Assembly (NCBI RefSeq): GCF_900110505.1
Contig: NZ_FODZ01000001.1
Coordinates: 667,861-731,860, forward strand
DNA from: Luteibacter sp. UNC138MFCol5.1
GTDB taxonomy: Bacteria; Pseudomonadota; Gammaproteobacteria; Xanthomonadales; Rhodanobacteraceae
Direction: 5' to 3'
DNA length: 64,000 bases
This document shows, one piece after another, positions 51,805 to 60,482 of the stretch (within the stretch, counting starts at the first letter, position 1; each line of letters opens with the position of its first letter). Under the pieces are notes generated by a model that was given only the letters and a program-made list of their open reading frames with translations, ran no database searches and was not told where the DNA came from. The position numbers were made by a program, and so were the translations under genes.

Positions 51805-54800
51805 TTACTCGCCGATGGTCAGCAGCGACGCGTTGCCGCCCGCCGCGGTGGTGTTGATCGTGAGCGTGCGCTCGCCGGCGAAGCGAAGCAGGTAGTGCGG
51901 ACCGCCGGCCTTCGGGCCGGTGCCCGAGAGGCCTTCGCCGCCGAAGGGCTGCACGCCGACGACCGCGCCGATCTGGTTGCGGTTGACGTAGCAGTTGCCG
52001 ACGCGCGCGCGGCTCTGGATGAACTCGATCGTGTCGTCGATGCGGCTGTGGATGCCGAGCGTCAGGCCGAAGCCGGTGCCGTTGATCTGATCGACGACCT
52101 TCTCCAGCTCCGAACCCTTCCAGCGGATCACGTGCAGCACGGGGCCGAAGATCTCGCGCGTCAGCGTCTCGAGCGAAGGAATCTCGTAGGCGCGCGGCGC
52201 GAAGAACGTCCCGTGCGCGGCGGCTTCCGGCACCGGCACTTCGGCGATCTTCTTCGCCTCGCGGTCCATGCGCGCGACGTGGTCGACGAGGATCTTGCGG
52301 GCGTCTTCGTCGATCACCGGGCCCACGTCGGTCGAGAGCAGGCCGGGATCGCCGACCTTCAGTTCGGCCATGGCGCCGGCGAGCATCGAGATCACCTTGT
52401 CGGCGATGTCTTCCTGCACGAACAGGACGCGCGCGGCGGAGCAGCGCTGGCCGGCCGACTGGAACGCCGAGGCGATGACGTCCTTGACGATCTGCTCGGG
52501 CAGGGCCGAGGAGTCGGCGATCATCGCGTTCTGGCCGCCGGTTTCGGCCACCAGCGCCGCGATCGGCGCGTTACGCGCCGCGAGCGCGCGGTTGATCGCC
52601 CAGGCGGTCTCGGTCGAGCCGGTGAAGGCCACGCCCGCGACGCGCGGATCGCGCGTCAGCGCGGCGCCGACGGTGGCGCCGTCACCCGGCAGGTACTGGA
52701 GCACGTCCACCGGCACGCCGGCGGCGTGCAGCAGCTTCACCGCGACGTAGCCGACCAGCGAGGTCTGCTCGGCGGGCTTGGCGATCACCGAGTTGCCCGC
52801 GGCGAGCGCGGCGGCGACCTGGCCGAGGAAGATCGCGAGCGGGAAGTTCCACGGGCTGATGCAGACGAAGACGCCGCGGCCGTTGAGGAACAGCTGGTTG
52901 CTCTCGCCGGTGGGACCGGGCAGCTGTTCCGGCTGGCCGAACAGGCGACGCGCCATGGTCGCGTAGTAGCGGAGGAAGTCGGCCGCCTCGCGGATCTCGG
53001 CGATGGCATCCGGCAGGCTCTTGCCCGCTTCGCGCACGCACAGCGCGATGAACTCGGCGCGGTTGTGCTCGAGCTGCTCGGCGGCGTGCTCGAGGATCGC
53101 GGCACGGCTGGCGGCCGGCAGGCGGTCCCAGCCCGGCTGCGCCTTCACGGCGGCGGCCAGCGCGGTCTCGACGAGCGCCTGGTCGGCGTTCTGCACGGTG
53201 CCGATGATGCGGCGGCGATCGGCCGGATCGGTGACCTCGGTCTTGCCGCCGGTGGCGGTAGCGCCCGCGACGAGCGGCACGGCGTTCCACGGACCGCTGT
53301 GGCGGTTGACGGCGTCGGCGAGCTCGTTGAGCTCGTTGTCGTTAGCGAAGTTCATGCCCATGGAGTTCTTCCGGAGTTCGCCGTAGAGATTGACCGGCAG
53401 GGGGATACGGGGGTGGGGGATCGAAGCGAAGGAACGCACGATCTCGCAGGGATCTGCGACCAGGTCGCGCACCGGCACGGACTCGTCGACCACGCGGTTC
53501 ACGAAGCTGGTGTTGGCGCCGTTCTCGAGCAGGCGGCGGACCAGGTACGGCAGGAGGTCTTCGTGGCTGCCGACCGGCGCGTAGACGCGGCAGGGCACGT
53601 TGAGCTTGTCCTTGCCAATCACTTCCGCGTAGAGGTCGGCGCCCATGCCGTGCAGGCGCTGGTTCTCGTAGGGGCGGCCCTGCGCGATGTGGTGGATCGC
53701 GGCGATCGTGTGCGCGTTGTGCGTGGCGAACTGCGGATACACGGCGTCGCCGCCGGCGGCGAACAGGCGGCGGGCGCATGCCAGGTACGAGACGTCGGTG
53801 TTCGGCTTGCGCGTGTACACCGGGTAGCCGGCGAGGCCGCCTTCCTGCGAGCGCTTGATCTCGGCGTCCCAGTAGGCGCCCTTGACCAGGCGCACGAACC
53901 AGCGGCGGCCGGTGGCGCGGGCCTTCTCGGTCACCCAGTCGATCACGAACGGCGCGCGCTTCTGGTACGCCTGGATCACGATGCCGAGGCCGTTCCAGCC
54001 CTCGAGCGACGGGTGCTCGAAGACGTCGCCGATGATGTCGAGCGAGAGCTCGAGGCGATCGGTTTCCTCCGCGTCGACGGACAGCGCGATGCCGTTCTTG
54101 TACGCCAGCTGCGAGAGCTCCAGCAGCTTGGCGCCCAGCTCGGCGCGCGCGCGGGCGCGGTTGGCCACTTCGTAGCGCGGATGCAGCGCCGAGAGCTTGA
54201 CCGAGATCGACGGGGCTTCGAGGTTGTTCGGGAACGGACCGCGCGCGCCCAGCGCGTTGATCGCGTCGCGGTAATCCTGCTGGTAACGCTCGGCGGTCGC
54301 CTGGGTCAGCGCGGACTCGCCGAGCATGTCGTACGAATAGCGATAGACCGCGTGCTCCTTCTCGGCGGAGCGATCGAGCGCCTCCTTGATCGTGCGACCC
54401 ATCACGAACTGGTGGCCCATGATGCGCATCGCCTGGCGCACCGCGAGGCGCACCACCGGCTCGCCGGCGCGGCCGACGAGGCGGCGCAGCGCGGAGCTGA
54501 AGTCGTGGCGCGTCTCCTCGGCGAGGTTCACGAGGTGACCCGTGAGCATCAGGCCCCAGGTCGACGCGTTGACGAACAGCGACTCGCTCTGGCCCAGGTG
54601 CTTCTTCCAGTCGGCGTCGCCCAGCTTGTCGCGGATCAGCTTGTCGGCCGTGGCCTTGTCCGGAATGCGCAGCAGGGCCTCCGCCACGCACATCAGCAGC
54701 ACGCCTTCCTCCGAGGAGAGGTCGTACTGGCGCATGAACGATTCGACGGCGCTCTGGTCCTTGGCCCGCGCGCGCACGCGCGTCACCAGGCCGGCGGCCA

Positions 54801-54957
54801 CGTCGATCACGTGCTCGCGCTCGGTCGGCGGCAGCGTCGCCTGCGCCAGCAGGTCGTTCACGGCCTCGGTTTCGTCGCGCAGCCAGGCGGCCGTGATGCG
54901 CGCACGCGCCGGCTCGACGCCGGTCGGAAGTTCGGGACGAAGAATGGTGGGGTTCAC
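51805..54957 (-). CDS. putA: Bifunctional proline dehydrogenase / delta-1-pyrroline-5-carboxylate dehydrogenase
   Basis: Oxidises proline to glutamate in two steps. The 1050-residue protein has the PRODH barrel in its first half (YRYSYDMLGESALT, SVKLSALHPRYE, RLVKGAYWDAEIKRS) and a P5C dehydrogenase domain after about residue 500 (SPWNFPLAIFLGQVAAALA, the Glu in VAETGGQNAMI and the catalytic Cys in AGQRCSAARV). It lacks the N-terminal ribbon-helix-helix DNA-binding domain of E. coli PutA, as in xanthomonads, so it does not repress itself. I use GTG 54957 (PELPTGVEPARARITAAW follows), like family N-termini; ATG 54990 is an alternative, and the frame beyond it is not conserved. Confidence 0.95.
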   Translation of the reverse strand: MNPTILRPELPTGVEPARARITAAWLRDETEAVNDLLAQATLPPTEREHVIDVAAGLVTRVRARAKDQSAVESFMRQYDLSSEEGVLLMCVAEALLRIPDKATADKLIRDKLGDADWKKHLGQSESLFVNASTWGLMLTGHLVNLAEETRHDFSSALRRLVGRAGEPVVRLAVRQAMRIMGHQFVMGRTIKEALDRSAEKEHAVYRYSYDMLGESALTQATAERYQQDYRDAINALGARGPFPNNLEAPSISVKLSALHPRYEVANRARARAELGAKLLELSQLAYKNGIALSVDAEETDRLELSLDIIGDVFEHPSLEGWNGLGIVIQAYQKRAPFVIDWVTEKARATGRRWFVRLVKGAYWDAEIKRSQEGGLAGYPVYTRKPNTDVSYLACARRLFAAGGDAVYPQFATHNAHTIAAIHHIAQGRPYENQRLHGMGADLYAEVIGKDKLNVPCRVYAPVGSHEDLLPYLVRRLLENGANTSFVNRVVDESVPVRDLVADPCEIVRSFASIPHPRIPLPVNLYGELRKNSMGMNFANDNELNELADAVNRHSGPWNAVPLVAGATATGGKTEVTDPADRRRIIGTVQNADQALVETALAAAVKAQPGWDRLPAASRAAILEHAAEQLEHNRAEFIALCVREAGKSLPDAIAEIREAADFLRYYATMARRLFGQPEQLPGPTGESNQLFLNGRGVFVCISPWNFPLAIFLGQVAAALAAGNSVIAKPAEQTSLVGYVAVKLLHAAGVPVDVLQYLPGDGATVGAALTRDPRVAGVAFTGSTETAWAINRALAARNAPIAALVAETGGQNAMIADSSALPEQIVKDVIASAFQSAGQRCSAARVLFVQEDIADKVISMLAGAMAELKVGDPGLLSTDVGPVIDEDARKILVDHVARMDREAKKIAEVPVPEAAAHGTFFAPRAYEIPSLETLTREIFGPVLHVIRWKGSELEKVVDQINGTGFGLTLGIHSRIDDTIEFIQSRARVGNCYVNRNQIGAVVGVQPFGGEGLSGTGPKAGGPHYLLRFAGERTLTINTTAAGGNASLLTIGE

Positions 54958-55033
54958 TGGGGGCGTGTGGGGGCGGGGGAGACCGCCCATTGTAGGGTAG
55001 GTTGTGGGGGTGTGTGTGGAGCGCCTCGGGAGC

Positions 55034-55181
55034 GGGGATGGGGGATGGGAAGTGGGGGCGGCACAGCCGGCATGCGTATGAGGTGCGCCGGGACACCGCG
55101 CTGGCGTCGAGGCAAGCACAACGCTTCCGGTCCCTCGGGCCATCGCCGGGGTCGCGCCCCCACTTCCCATCCCCCATCCCC
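55034..55181. repeat. 27-bp perfect inverted repeat with 94-bp spacer
   Basis: Left arm starts GGGGATGGGGGATGGGAAGT (55034-55060); the right arm is its exact complement at 55155-55181. It lies in the 324-base gap between putA and the DUF2244 gene. The middle is GC-rich and shows no reading frame I can support. It may be a non-autonomous mobile repeat (MITE-like) or the fold-back control region of putA. Confidence 0.88.
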
Positions 55182-55281
55182 CAACTTCCAGCTCCCCTGC
55201 GACAACGCGCCACCTTCCAACCTTGCTGCATCTTGACCAGCGCCCTATCATCCCGAAGGTTCCAGGCACGCTTAGGCTCCC

Positions 55282-55761
55282 ATGTTCGTGCTTCGACCGA
55301 CCGTCGCGGGTCACCCGCGCGTGTTGTGGCTCCGGCCCAACCGTGCGCTGGACAAGCGCGGTCTGCGTCGGACGATCATCGGCCTTGCGGCGATAGCCCT
55401 GGCGACGGCCGCGCTCGGCGCATGGCAGGGGAACGTATTCGCCCCCGTCTTCGCACTGCTCGAAGCCTTCGCCGTGGGGTTCGCGCTTGGCGCGGCCTGG
55501 CGGGCCGGCGGCAAGGGTGAACGCATCGCGATCGGGCCGGATACGCTGGAGGTACGCGCCATACCGGGACACCGGACGGTCCGTTTCCAGACGTATTGGG
55601 TACGGGTCGGGCTGAAACAGGGGGATGGGCGCCAGCGCCTGTTGCTCACGTCGCACGGCAACGAGCTCGAAATCGGCGCCTTCCTTGGGGAAGAGGAACG
55701 GGCCGAGGTGTCAAGGAAACTCATGGTGCTGCTGTCCGAGGCTGGCCAGTCGCGCAGGTAG
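55282..55761 (+). CDS. DUF2244 membrane protein
   Basis: A 159-residue protein with two membrane helices (about 33-50 and 52-72) and a C-terminal soluble part (RQRLLLTSHGNELEIGAFL, EEERAEVSRKL) typical of DUF2244 proteins, which are regularly placed ahead of cytochrome c oxidase genes. Function unknown, presumably linked to oxidase assembly. First gene of the cox operon here, 22 bases before coxB. Confidence 0.85.
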   Translation: MFVLRPTVAGHPRVLWLRPNRALDKRGLRRTIIGLAAIALATAALGAWQGNVFAPVFALLEAFAVGFALGAAWRAGGKGERIAIGPDTLEVRAIPGHRTVRFQTYWVRVGLKQGDGRQRLLLTSHGNELEIGAFLGEEERAEVSRKLMVLLSEAGQSRR

Positions 55762-55783
55762 GTTCAATAAAGGTGCAAGACAC

Positions 55784-56683
55784 ATGACATCTGGCGGCAT
55801 CGGACGATCGATATCGGCGTGGGCGGCGGGCGCCCTCGCGCTGTTCGGAGGGGCGGCGTGGGCCAATCCCGAACCGAACCAGCTGAACATGACCAAGGGC
55901 GCCGCCGAGTGGTCGCCGTACGCCATGCACATGGTGGCCCTGTGGGTCTGCGTCGTGATCGGCATCGTCGTGTTCGGCGCGATGTTCATCGCCATGTTCC
56001 GCTTCCGCAAATCGCGCGGCGCCGTCGCCGAGAAGTGGTCGCACAGCACCAAGCTCGAAGTGGTGTGGACGGTCATCCCCGTCATCATCCTCATCTTCCT
56101 GGCCCACCTCGCTACCGGTGGCCTGACCTCGTTCGCCGATACCACGAATTCCGAGATGACCATCAAGGTCACCGGCTACCAGTGGAAGTGGCGCTACGAC
56201 TACGTCGATTACAAGGGCAAGGGCGTCGACCAGGTCGGCTTCATCTCGAAGCTCGAAGAAACCTCCGACCGCACCCGCCAGCTGAAGTCCAACCTCGACC
56301 CGGACAAGATCAAGGTCGACGGTTACAACACCTACCTGCTGGACGTGGACAAGCCGCTCGTGCTGCCCACGAACACCAAGATCCGCTTCGTGATCGTCGG
56401 CGGCGACGTCATCCACTCCTGGTGGGTGCCCGCGCTGGGCTGGAAGATGGACGCGATCCCGGGCATCGCCAACGCGGCCTGGACGAACATCAAGGAGCCC
56501 GGCGTCTACCGCGGCCAGTGCGCCGAGCTCTGCGGCCAGGACCACGGCTTCATGCCGATCGTGGTCAAGGCCGTGCCCCGCGCCGAATTCGAACAGTGGC
56601 TGGCGACGCAGGAAGACGAGGCCAAGGTGCAGAAGGCCGCGCAGACCGCCCAGACCGTCCCCGCCCAGGCCCCCCAGGGCTAA
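55784..56683 (+). CDS. coxB: Cytochrome c oxidase subunit II
   Basis: Carries the CuA centre that accepts electrons from cytochrome c. The 299-residue protein has a signal peptide, two membrane helices (about 48-70 and 90-112) and a periplasmic cupredoxin domain with the CuA ligands in HSWWVPALGWKMDAIPG and GQCAELCGQDHGFMPI. GYQWKWRYDY is the aromatic patch for electron entry. There is no C-terminal haem c domain. ATG 55784 begins the signal peptide; the frame extends upstream in the DUF2244 gene. Confidence 0.95.
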   Translation: MTSGGIGRSISAWAAGALALFGGAAWANPEPNQLNMTKGAAEWSPYAMHMVALWVCVVIGIVVFGAMFIAMFRFRKSRGAVAEKWSHSTKLEVVWTVIPVIILIFLAHLATGGLTSFADTTNSEMTIKVTGYQWKWRYDYVDYKGKGVDQVGFISKLEETSDRTRQLKSNLDPDKIKVDGYNTYLLDVDKPLVLPTNTKIRFVIVGGDVIHSWWVPALGWKMDAIPGIANAAWTNIKEPGVYRGQCAELCGQDHGFMPIVVKAVPRAEFEQWLATQEDEAKVQKAAQTAQTVPAQAPQG

Positions 56684-56714
56684 TCCGATCAAGTTAAGGT
56701 AGAGGTGCAAGGCC

Positions 56715-58328
56715 ATGGCGCACGCAGCCACCCACGACCACCACGATCACCACGGGGCCCCGAAAGGGTTCTTCCAGCGATGGGTGATGTCCACGAACCA
56801 CAAGGACATCGGCACGCTGTACCTGATCTTCTCGCTGACGATGTTCTTCATCGGCGGCGCCTTCGCGATGGTCATCCGCGCGGAGCTCTTCAAGCCGGGC
56901 ATGCAGCTCGTGCAGCCGTATTTCTTCAACGAAATGACGACGATGCACGCGCTGGTGATGATCTTCGGCGCGATCATGCCGTCGTTCGTCGGCCTCGCGA
57001 ACTGGATGATCCCGCTCATGGTCGGCGCGCCGGACATGGCGCTGCCGCGCATGAACAACCTGTCGTTCTGGATCATGCCGTTCGCGTTCATCCTGCTGCT
57101 CTCGACGCTGTTCATGCCGGGCGGCGGTCCCGCCGGCGGCTGGACGATGTACCCGCCGCTCTCGCTGCAGGGTGAGTCGATCGCGTACACGATCTTCGCC
57201 GTCCACCTGATGGGCATCAGCTCGATCATGGGCGCGATCAACATCATCGCCACCATCCTCAACATGCGCGCGCCGGGCATGGACCTGCTGAAGATGCCGG
57301 TGTTCGTGTGGAGCTGGCTGATCACGGCGTTCCTGCTGATCGCGGTGATGCCGGTGCTCGCCGGCGCGGTCACGATGCTGCTGACCGACAAGTACTTCCA
57401 CACCAACTTCTTCAATGCCGCCGGCGGCGGCGACCCGGTGCTGTTCCAGCACATCTTCTGGTTCTTCGGGCATCCCGAGGTCTACATCATGATCCTGCCG
57501 GCGTTCGGGATCATCTCGGAGATCATCCCGACGTTCTCGCGCAAGCCGATCTTCGGCTACCGCGCGATGGTGTTCGCCATCGCCTCGATCGCCTTCCTCT
57601 CGTTCATCGTCTGGGCGCACCACATGTTCGCCGTGGGCCTGCCGATGGGCGCCGAGATCTTCTTCATGTACGCGACGATGCTCATCGCCGTGCCGACGGG
57701 CGTGAAGGTGTTCAACTGGGTGTCGACGATGTGGGGCGGCTCGATGACCTTCGAGACGCCGATGCTGTTCTCGATCGCCTTCGTGATCCTCTTCACCATC
57801 GGCGGCTTCTCGGGCCTGATGCTCGCGCTCGCGCCGGCCGACTTCCAGTACCACGACACGTACTTCGTGGTGGCGCATTTCCACTACGTGCTGGTGACCG
57901 GCGCCGCGTTCTCGATCATGGCCGCCGCGTACTATTGGCTGCCGAAGTGGTCGGGCAACATGTACAGCGAGACGTGGGGCAAGATCCATTTCTGGTCGAG
58001 CGTCATCTCGGTCAACGTGCTGTTCTTCCCGCAGCACTTCCTGGGCCTGGCGGGCATGCCGCGCCGCATCCCCGACTACAACGTCGCGTTCGCCAACTTC
58101 AACATGATCAGCTCGATAGGCGGCTTCTGGTTCGGCGCCTCGCAGCTGATCTTCCTCGGCGTCGTGATCCACTGCGTGTTCTTCTCGAAGAAGAAGGCCG
58201 CGGACCGTTCGTGGGAAGGGGCGAAGGGCCTCGAGTGGACCGTGCCGTCGCCGGCCCCGTTCCACACCTTCGACGTGCCGCCGGTCATCCACGACGACGA
58301 GCTCGCCCACGGCAACACGGAACACTGA
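56715..58328 (+). CDS. ctaD: Cytochrome c oxidase subunit I
   Basis: Contains haem a and the haem a3-CuB site where O2 is reduced. The 537-residue protein has twelve helices, the haem a ligand His in MTTMHALVMIFGA, the CuB region FWFFGHPEVYIMILPAFG with the His-Tyr pair and later VWAHHMFAVG, and the two distal His ligands in YFVVAHFHYVL. The D-channel region and the E of PEVYI indicate an A1-type aa3 oxidase. Short N-terminal His-rich stretch (HAATHDHHDHHG). Confidence 0.97.
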   Translation: MAHAATHDHHDHHGAPKGFFQRWVMSTNHKDIGTLYLIFSLTMFFIGGAFAMVIRAELFKPGMQLVQPYFFNEMTTMHALVMIFGAIMPSFVGLANWMIPLMVGAPDMALPRMNNLSFWIMPFAFILLLSTLFMPGGGPAGGWTMYPPLSLQGESIAYTIFAVHLMGISSIMGAINIIATILNMRAPGMDLLKMPVFVWSWLITAFLLIAVMPVLAGAVTMLLTDKYFHTNFFNAAGGGDPVLFQHIFWFFGHPEVYIMILPAFGIISEIIPTFSRKPIFGYRAMVFAIASIAFLSFIVWAHHMFAVGLPMGAEIFFMYATMLIAVPTGVKVFNWVSTMWGGSMTFETPMLFSIAFVILFTIGGFSGLMLALAPADFQYHDTYFVVAHFHYVLVTGAAFSIMAAAYYWLPKWSGNMYSETWGKIHFWSSVISVNVLFFPQHFLGLAGMPRRIPDYNVAFANFNMISSIGGFWFGASQLIFLGVVIHCVFFSKKKAADRSWEGAKGLEWTVPSPAPFHTFDVPPVIHDDELAHGNTEH

Positions 58329-58331
58329 TCG

Positions 58332-58457
58332 ATGCACGGCATGACGGATACCGACATCGAGGCGCGCCGCCGGCGCGCCCGCCGCACCGCGCTGATCGCG
58401 GGCGGTTTCGCGGTCGCGGTATTCGTCATCTCGATCCTGCAGATGCTGAAGGTCTGA
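58332..58457 (+). CDS. Small single-helix membrane protein in the cox operon
   Basis: A 41-residue product, too short for usual gene finders: basic N-terminus (IEARRRRARRTALIA) and one helix (about 19-36, GGFAVAVFVISIL) ending in QMLKV. Small proteins of this form are encoded between ctaD and the next oxidase gene in related bacteria and are labelled cytochrome oxidase small assembly protein. It starts three bases after the ctaD stop. In the usual order a ctaG gene would follow; here coxC follows directly. Confidence 0.72.
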   Translation: MHGMTDTDIEARRRRARRTALIAGGFAVAVFVISILQMLKV

Positions 58458-58492
58458 CCGGCTAAACCAAGCGACATCCACGGGAAACCACC

Positions 58493-59383
58493 ATGGGTCA
58501 CCAGCAACACGACGTCTACTTCGTACCGAGCAAGAGCTACTGGCCGATCGTGGCCGCCGTCTCCATGTTCGTCACCGTCTTCGGTGCCGCGCACTGGCTG
58601 AACGCCGAGCCGGGCCAGACCGGGTTCGGCAAGCCGCTGTTCTGGGTCGGCATCGCCATGATCCTGGGCATGTTCTTCGGCTGGTTCCGCTCGGTGATCA
58701 ACGAATCGCTGGCCGGCAACTACAACGGCCAGGTCGACCGCTCGTTCCGCATGGGGATGATGTGGTTCATCTTCTCCGAGGTCATGTTCTTCGGCGCGTT
58801 CTTCGGCGCGCTGTTCTACGCCCGCCTGTTCGCGGTGCCCTGGCTCGGCGGCGAAGGCCACGGCGTGCTGACCCACCAGTTCATCTGGGAAGGCTACAAC
58901 GCCGCGTGGGGCGCTTCCGGTGGCGGCGGTCCCGAGAAGATCGGCGGCGCGTTCCAGACGATCCCGGCGTGGGGCCTGCCGCTGCTGAACACGCTGATCC
59001 TGCTCTCGTCCGGCGTCACGATCACCATCGCGCACCACGCGCTGAAGGCCGGCCACCGCACGACGCTGCTCGTCGGCCTCGGCGCCACCGTGCTGCTGGG
59101 CTGCCTGTTCCTGTGGTTCCAGGCGCACGAGTACGCCGAAGCGTACGAGCACTTCAACCTCACGCTCGGCAGCGGCGTCTACGGCGCCACGTTCTTCATG
59201 CTCACCGGCTTCCACGGCATGCACGTGACGCTCGGCACGATCATGCTGGCGATCATCTGGGTGCGCTGCGCGAAGGGCCACTTCTCGAAGGACGACCACT
59301 TCGGCTTCGAGGCCGTCGCGTGGTACTGGCACTTCGTCGACGTGGTCTGGCTGGCGCTATTCCTCTTCGTCTACGTGCTCTGA
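58493..59383 (+). CDS. coxC: Cytochrome c oxidase subunit III
   Basis: Third core subunit, thought to stabilise the oxidase and help proton supply. The 296-residue protein has seven helices and the family segments MMWFIFSEVMFFGAFFGAL, NTLILLSSGVTITIAHHAL, GFHGMHVTLGTIML and the C-terminal WYWHFVDVVWLALFLFVYV. An insertion rich in Gly (NAAWGASGGGGPEKIGG) lies in the loop around residue 140. Terminator 59388-59413 follows. Confidence 0.95.
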   Translation: MGHQQHDVYFVPSKSYWPIVAAVSMFVTVFGAAHWLNAEPGQTGFGKPLFWVGIAMILGMFFGWFRSVINESLAGNYNGQVDRSFRMGMMWFIFSEVMFFGAFFGALFYARLFAVPWLGGEGHGVLTHQFIWEGYNAAWGASGGGGPEKIGGAFQTIPAWGLPLLNTLILLSSGVTITIAHHALKAGHRTTLLVGLGATVLLGCLFLWFQAHEYAEAYEHFNLTLGSGVYGATFFMLTGFHGMHVTLGTIMLAIIWVRCAKGHFSKDDHFGFEAVAWYWHFVDVVWLALFLFVYVL

Positions 59384-59387
59384 TCCA

Positions 59388-59413
59388 AAAAAGCCGCCGA
59401 AAGGCGGCTTTTT
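59388..59413. terminator. Intrinsic terminator after coxC (bidirectional)
   Basis: AAAAAGCCGCC, GAAA loop, GGCGGCTTTTT: GC stem of six with flanking A and T runs, working in both directions. It ends the coxB-ctaD-coxC transcript and could also end the convergent small gene. Confidence 0.92.
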
Positions 59414-59477
59414 CATTTTCCCCGCACCCCACCGGCACCAAATGCCGCACCGCGCCTTGGCCCCCCGGCCGGGCGCG

Positions 59478-59696
59478 CTAGAATTGGCCGACCCCGTGGG
59501 GGTGCAGCCAACCCATGAAGATGCCCAGCGCCACCATGGCGATGAGCAGCAACGACAGGCCGATGCGACGGGTGAGCGCCCAGACGGTGCGCTTGCTCTG
59601 GCCCTTGTCGGTCATCATGAAGAACAGGGCCTGGCCGAGGTTGAACAGCACCACCAGCAGCAGGATCACCAGCGCGTATTTATAGATGGTTTCCAC
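59478..59696 (-). CDS. Twin transmembrane protein, DUF2909-like
   Basis: A 72-residue protein with two helices (about 6-27 and 45-65) joined by a basic loop (KGQSKRTVWALTRRIG), the pattern of the DUF2909 twin-transmembrane family found near oxidase genes. The start is GTG 59696 with GGAAGGG upstream; a longer form from ATG 59714 would add six residues. Divergent from the SURF1 gene and placed inside the oxidase cluster on the opposite strand. Confidence 0.8.
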   Translation of the reverse strand: METIYKYALVILLLVVLFNLGQALFFMMTDKGQSKRTVWALTRRIGLSLLLIAMVALGIFMGWLHPHGVGQF

Positions 59697-59755
59697 GTGA
59701 CCCTTCCGCCCCATTGCGACAATCCGAGTATAGCGGTGGCGACGCGGGGTCTTGC

Positions 59756-60466
59756 ATGACCTTTCTGCGCCGTCCGACGTGGTTCGCTGTCGCACTCACG
59801 GTGGCCGGTGTGCTCGTTTTCGTGCGCCTGGGCGTGTGGCAGCTCGATCGGGCCGGCGAAAAGGACGAGCTCCTGCGGCGCTTCGCCGCATCCGCCGCGG
59901 CGGGCGTCGAGGAATTCGGCATGATCGCGGACGCTCCGCCGGAGGATCGTTATCCGCGGCTCGACGTGCGCGGCAGGTTCGTGCCGGGCCATTACTACGT
60001 GCTCGACGACCAGACGCATGCAGGACAGGTAGGCGTGCACGTCTATGCGCCGTTCTCGCCCGAGGGGCGCGATCCGTACCTCCTCGTCGATCTCGGCTTC
60101 CTGCCGAAGGAGCAGGGCGCCAACCCGAAATTGCCGCCGTTGCCCGCCGGGCCGACGCACGTCCACGGGCTCTACGCGCCCACGCCGGGCGTCGGCATGC
60201 GCATGGGCGGCAATCCGCTGCCGGGTCAGACGGGCGCGGAGAAGACCATGGTCTACGTCGATCTTGGCGAGATCGGGGCGGACCTCGGGCACTCGCTGTA
60301 TCCTCGCGTGCTGCTGCTCGATCCCGATCCGGCGACGCTGTACGCGCGCGACTGGACGCCGGGCTTCATGCCACCGGCGCGACATCGCGCCTATGCCTTC
60401 CAATGGTTCACCTTCGCGCTGGCCGCGGTGGTGATCTTCGTCCTCCTGCATCGCAAGCGTCGCTAG
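59756..60466 (+). CDS. SURF1-family cytochrome oxidase assembly protein
   Basis: Assists haem A insertion into subunit I. The 236-residue protein has an N-terminal helix (about 10-25) with the family motif FVRLGVWQLDRAGEKDELL, a periplasmic domain (YPRLDVRGRFVPGHYYVLD, LLVDLGFLP) and a C-terminal helix (about 208-230, AYAFQWFTFALAAVVIF). Start ATG 59756 gives the expected N-terminus. The next gene starts 16 bases later. Confidence 0.88.
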   Translation: MTFLRRPTWFAVALTVAGVLVFVRLGVWQLDRAGEKDELLRRFAASAAAGVEEFGMIADAPPEDRYPRLDVRGRFVPGHYYVLDDQTHAGQVGVHVYAPFSPEGRDPYLLVDLGFLPKEQGANPKLPPLPAGPTHVHGLYAPTPGVGMRMGGNPLPGQTGAEKTMVYVDLGEIGADLGHSLYPRVLLLDPDPATLYARDWTPGFMPPARHRAYAFQWFTFALAAVVIFVLLHRKRR

Positions 60467-60482
60467 GCCGCGTTCACGACTC

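Noticed and set aside
51895..55236. 1113-codon plus-strand frame opposite putA
   Set aside because: Shadow frame caused by codon bias of putA; no motif, no start signal.
56694..58481. 595-codon minus-strand frame opposite ctaD
   Set aside because: Extremely Arg/His/Glu-rich and a mirror of the hydrophobic codons of subunit I.
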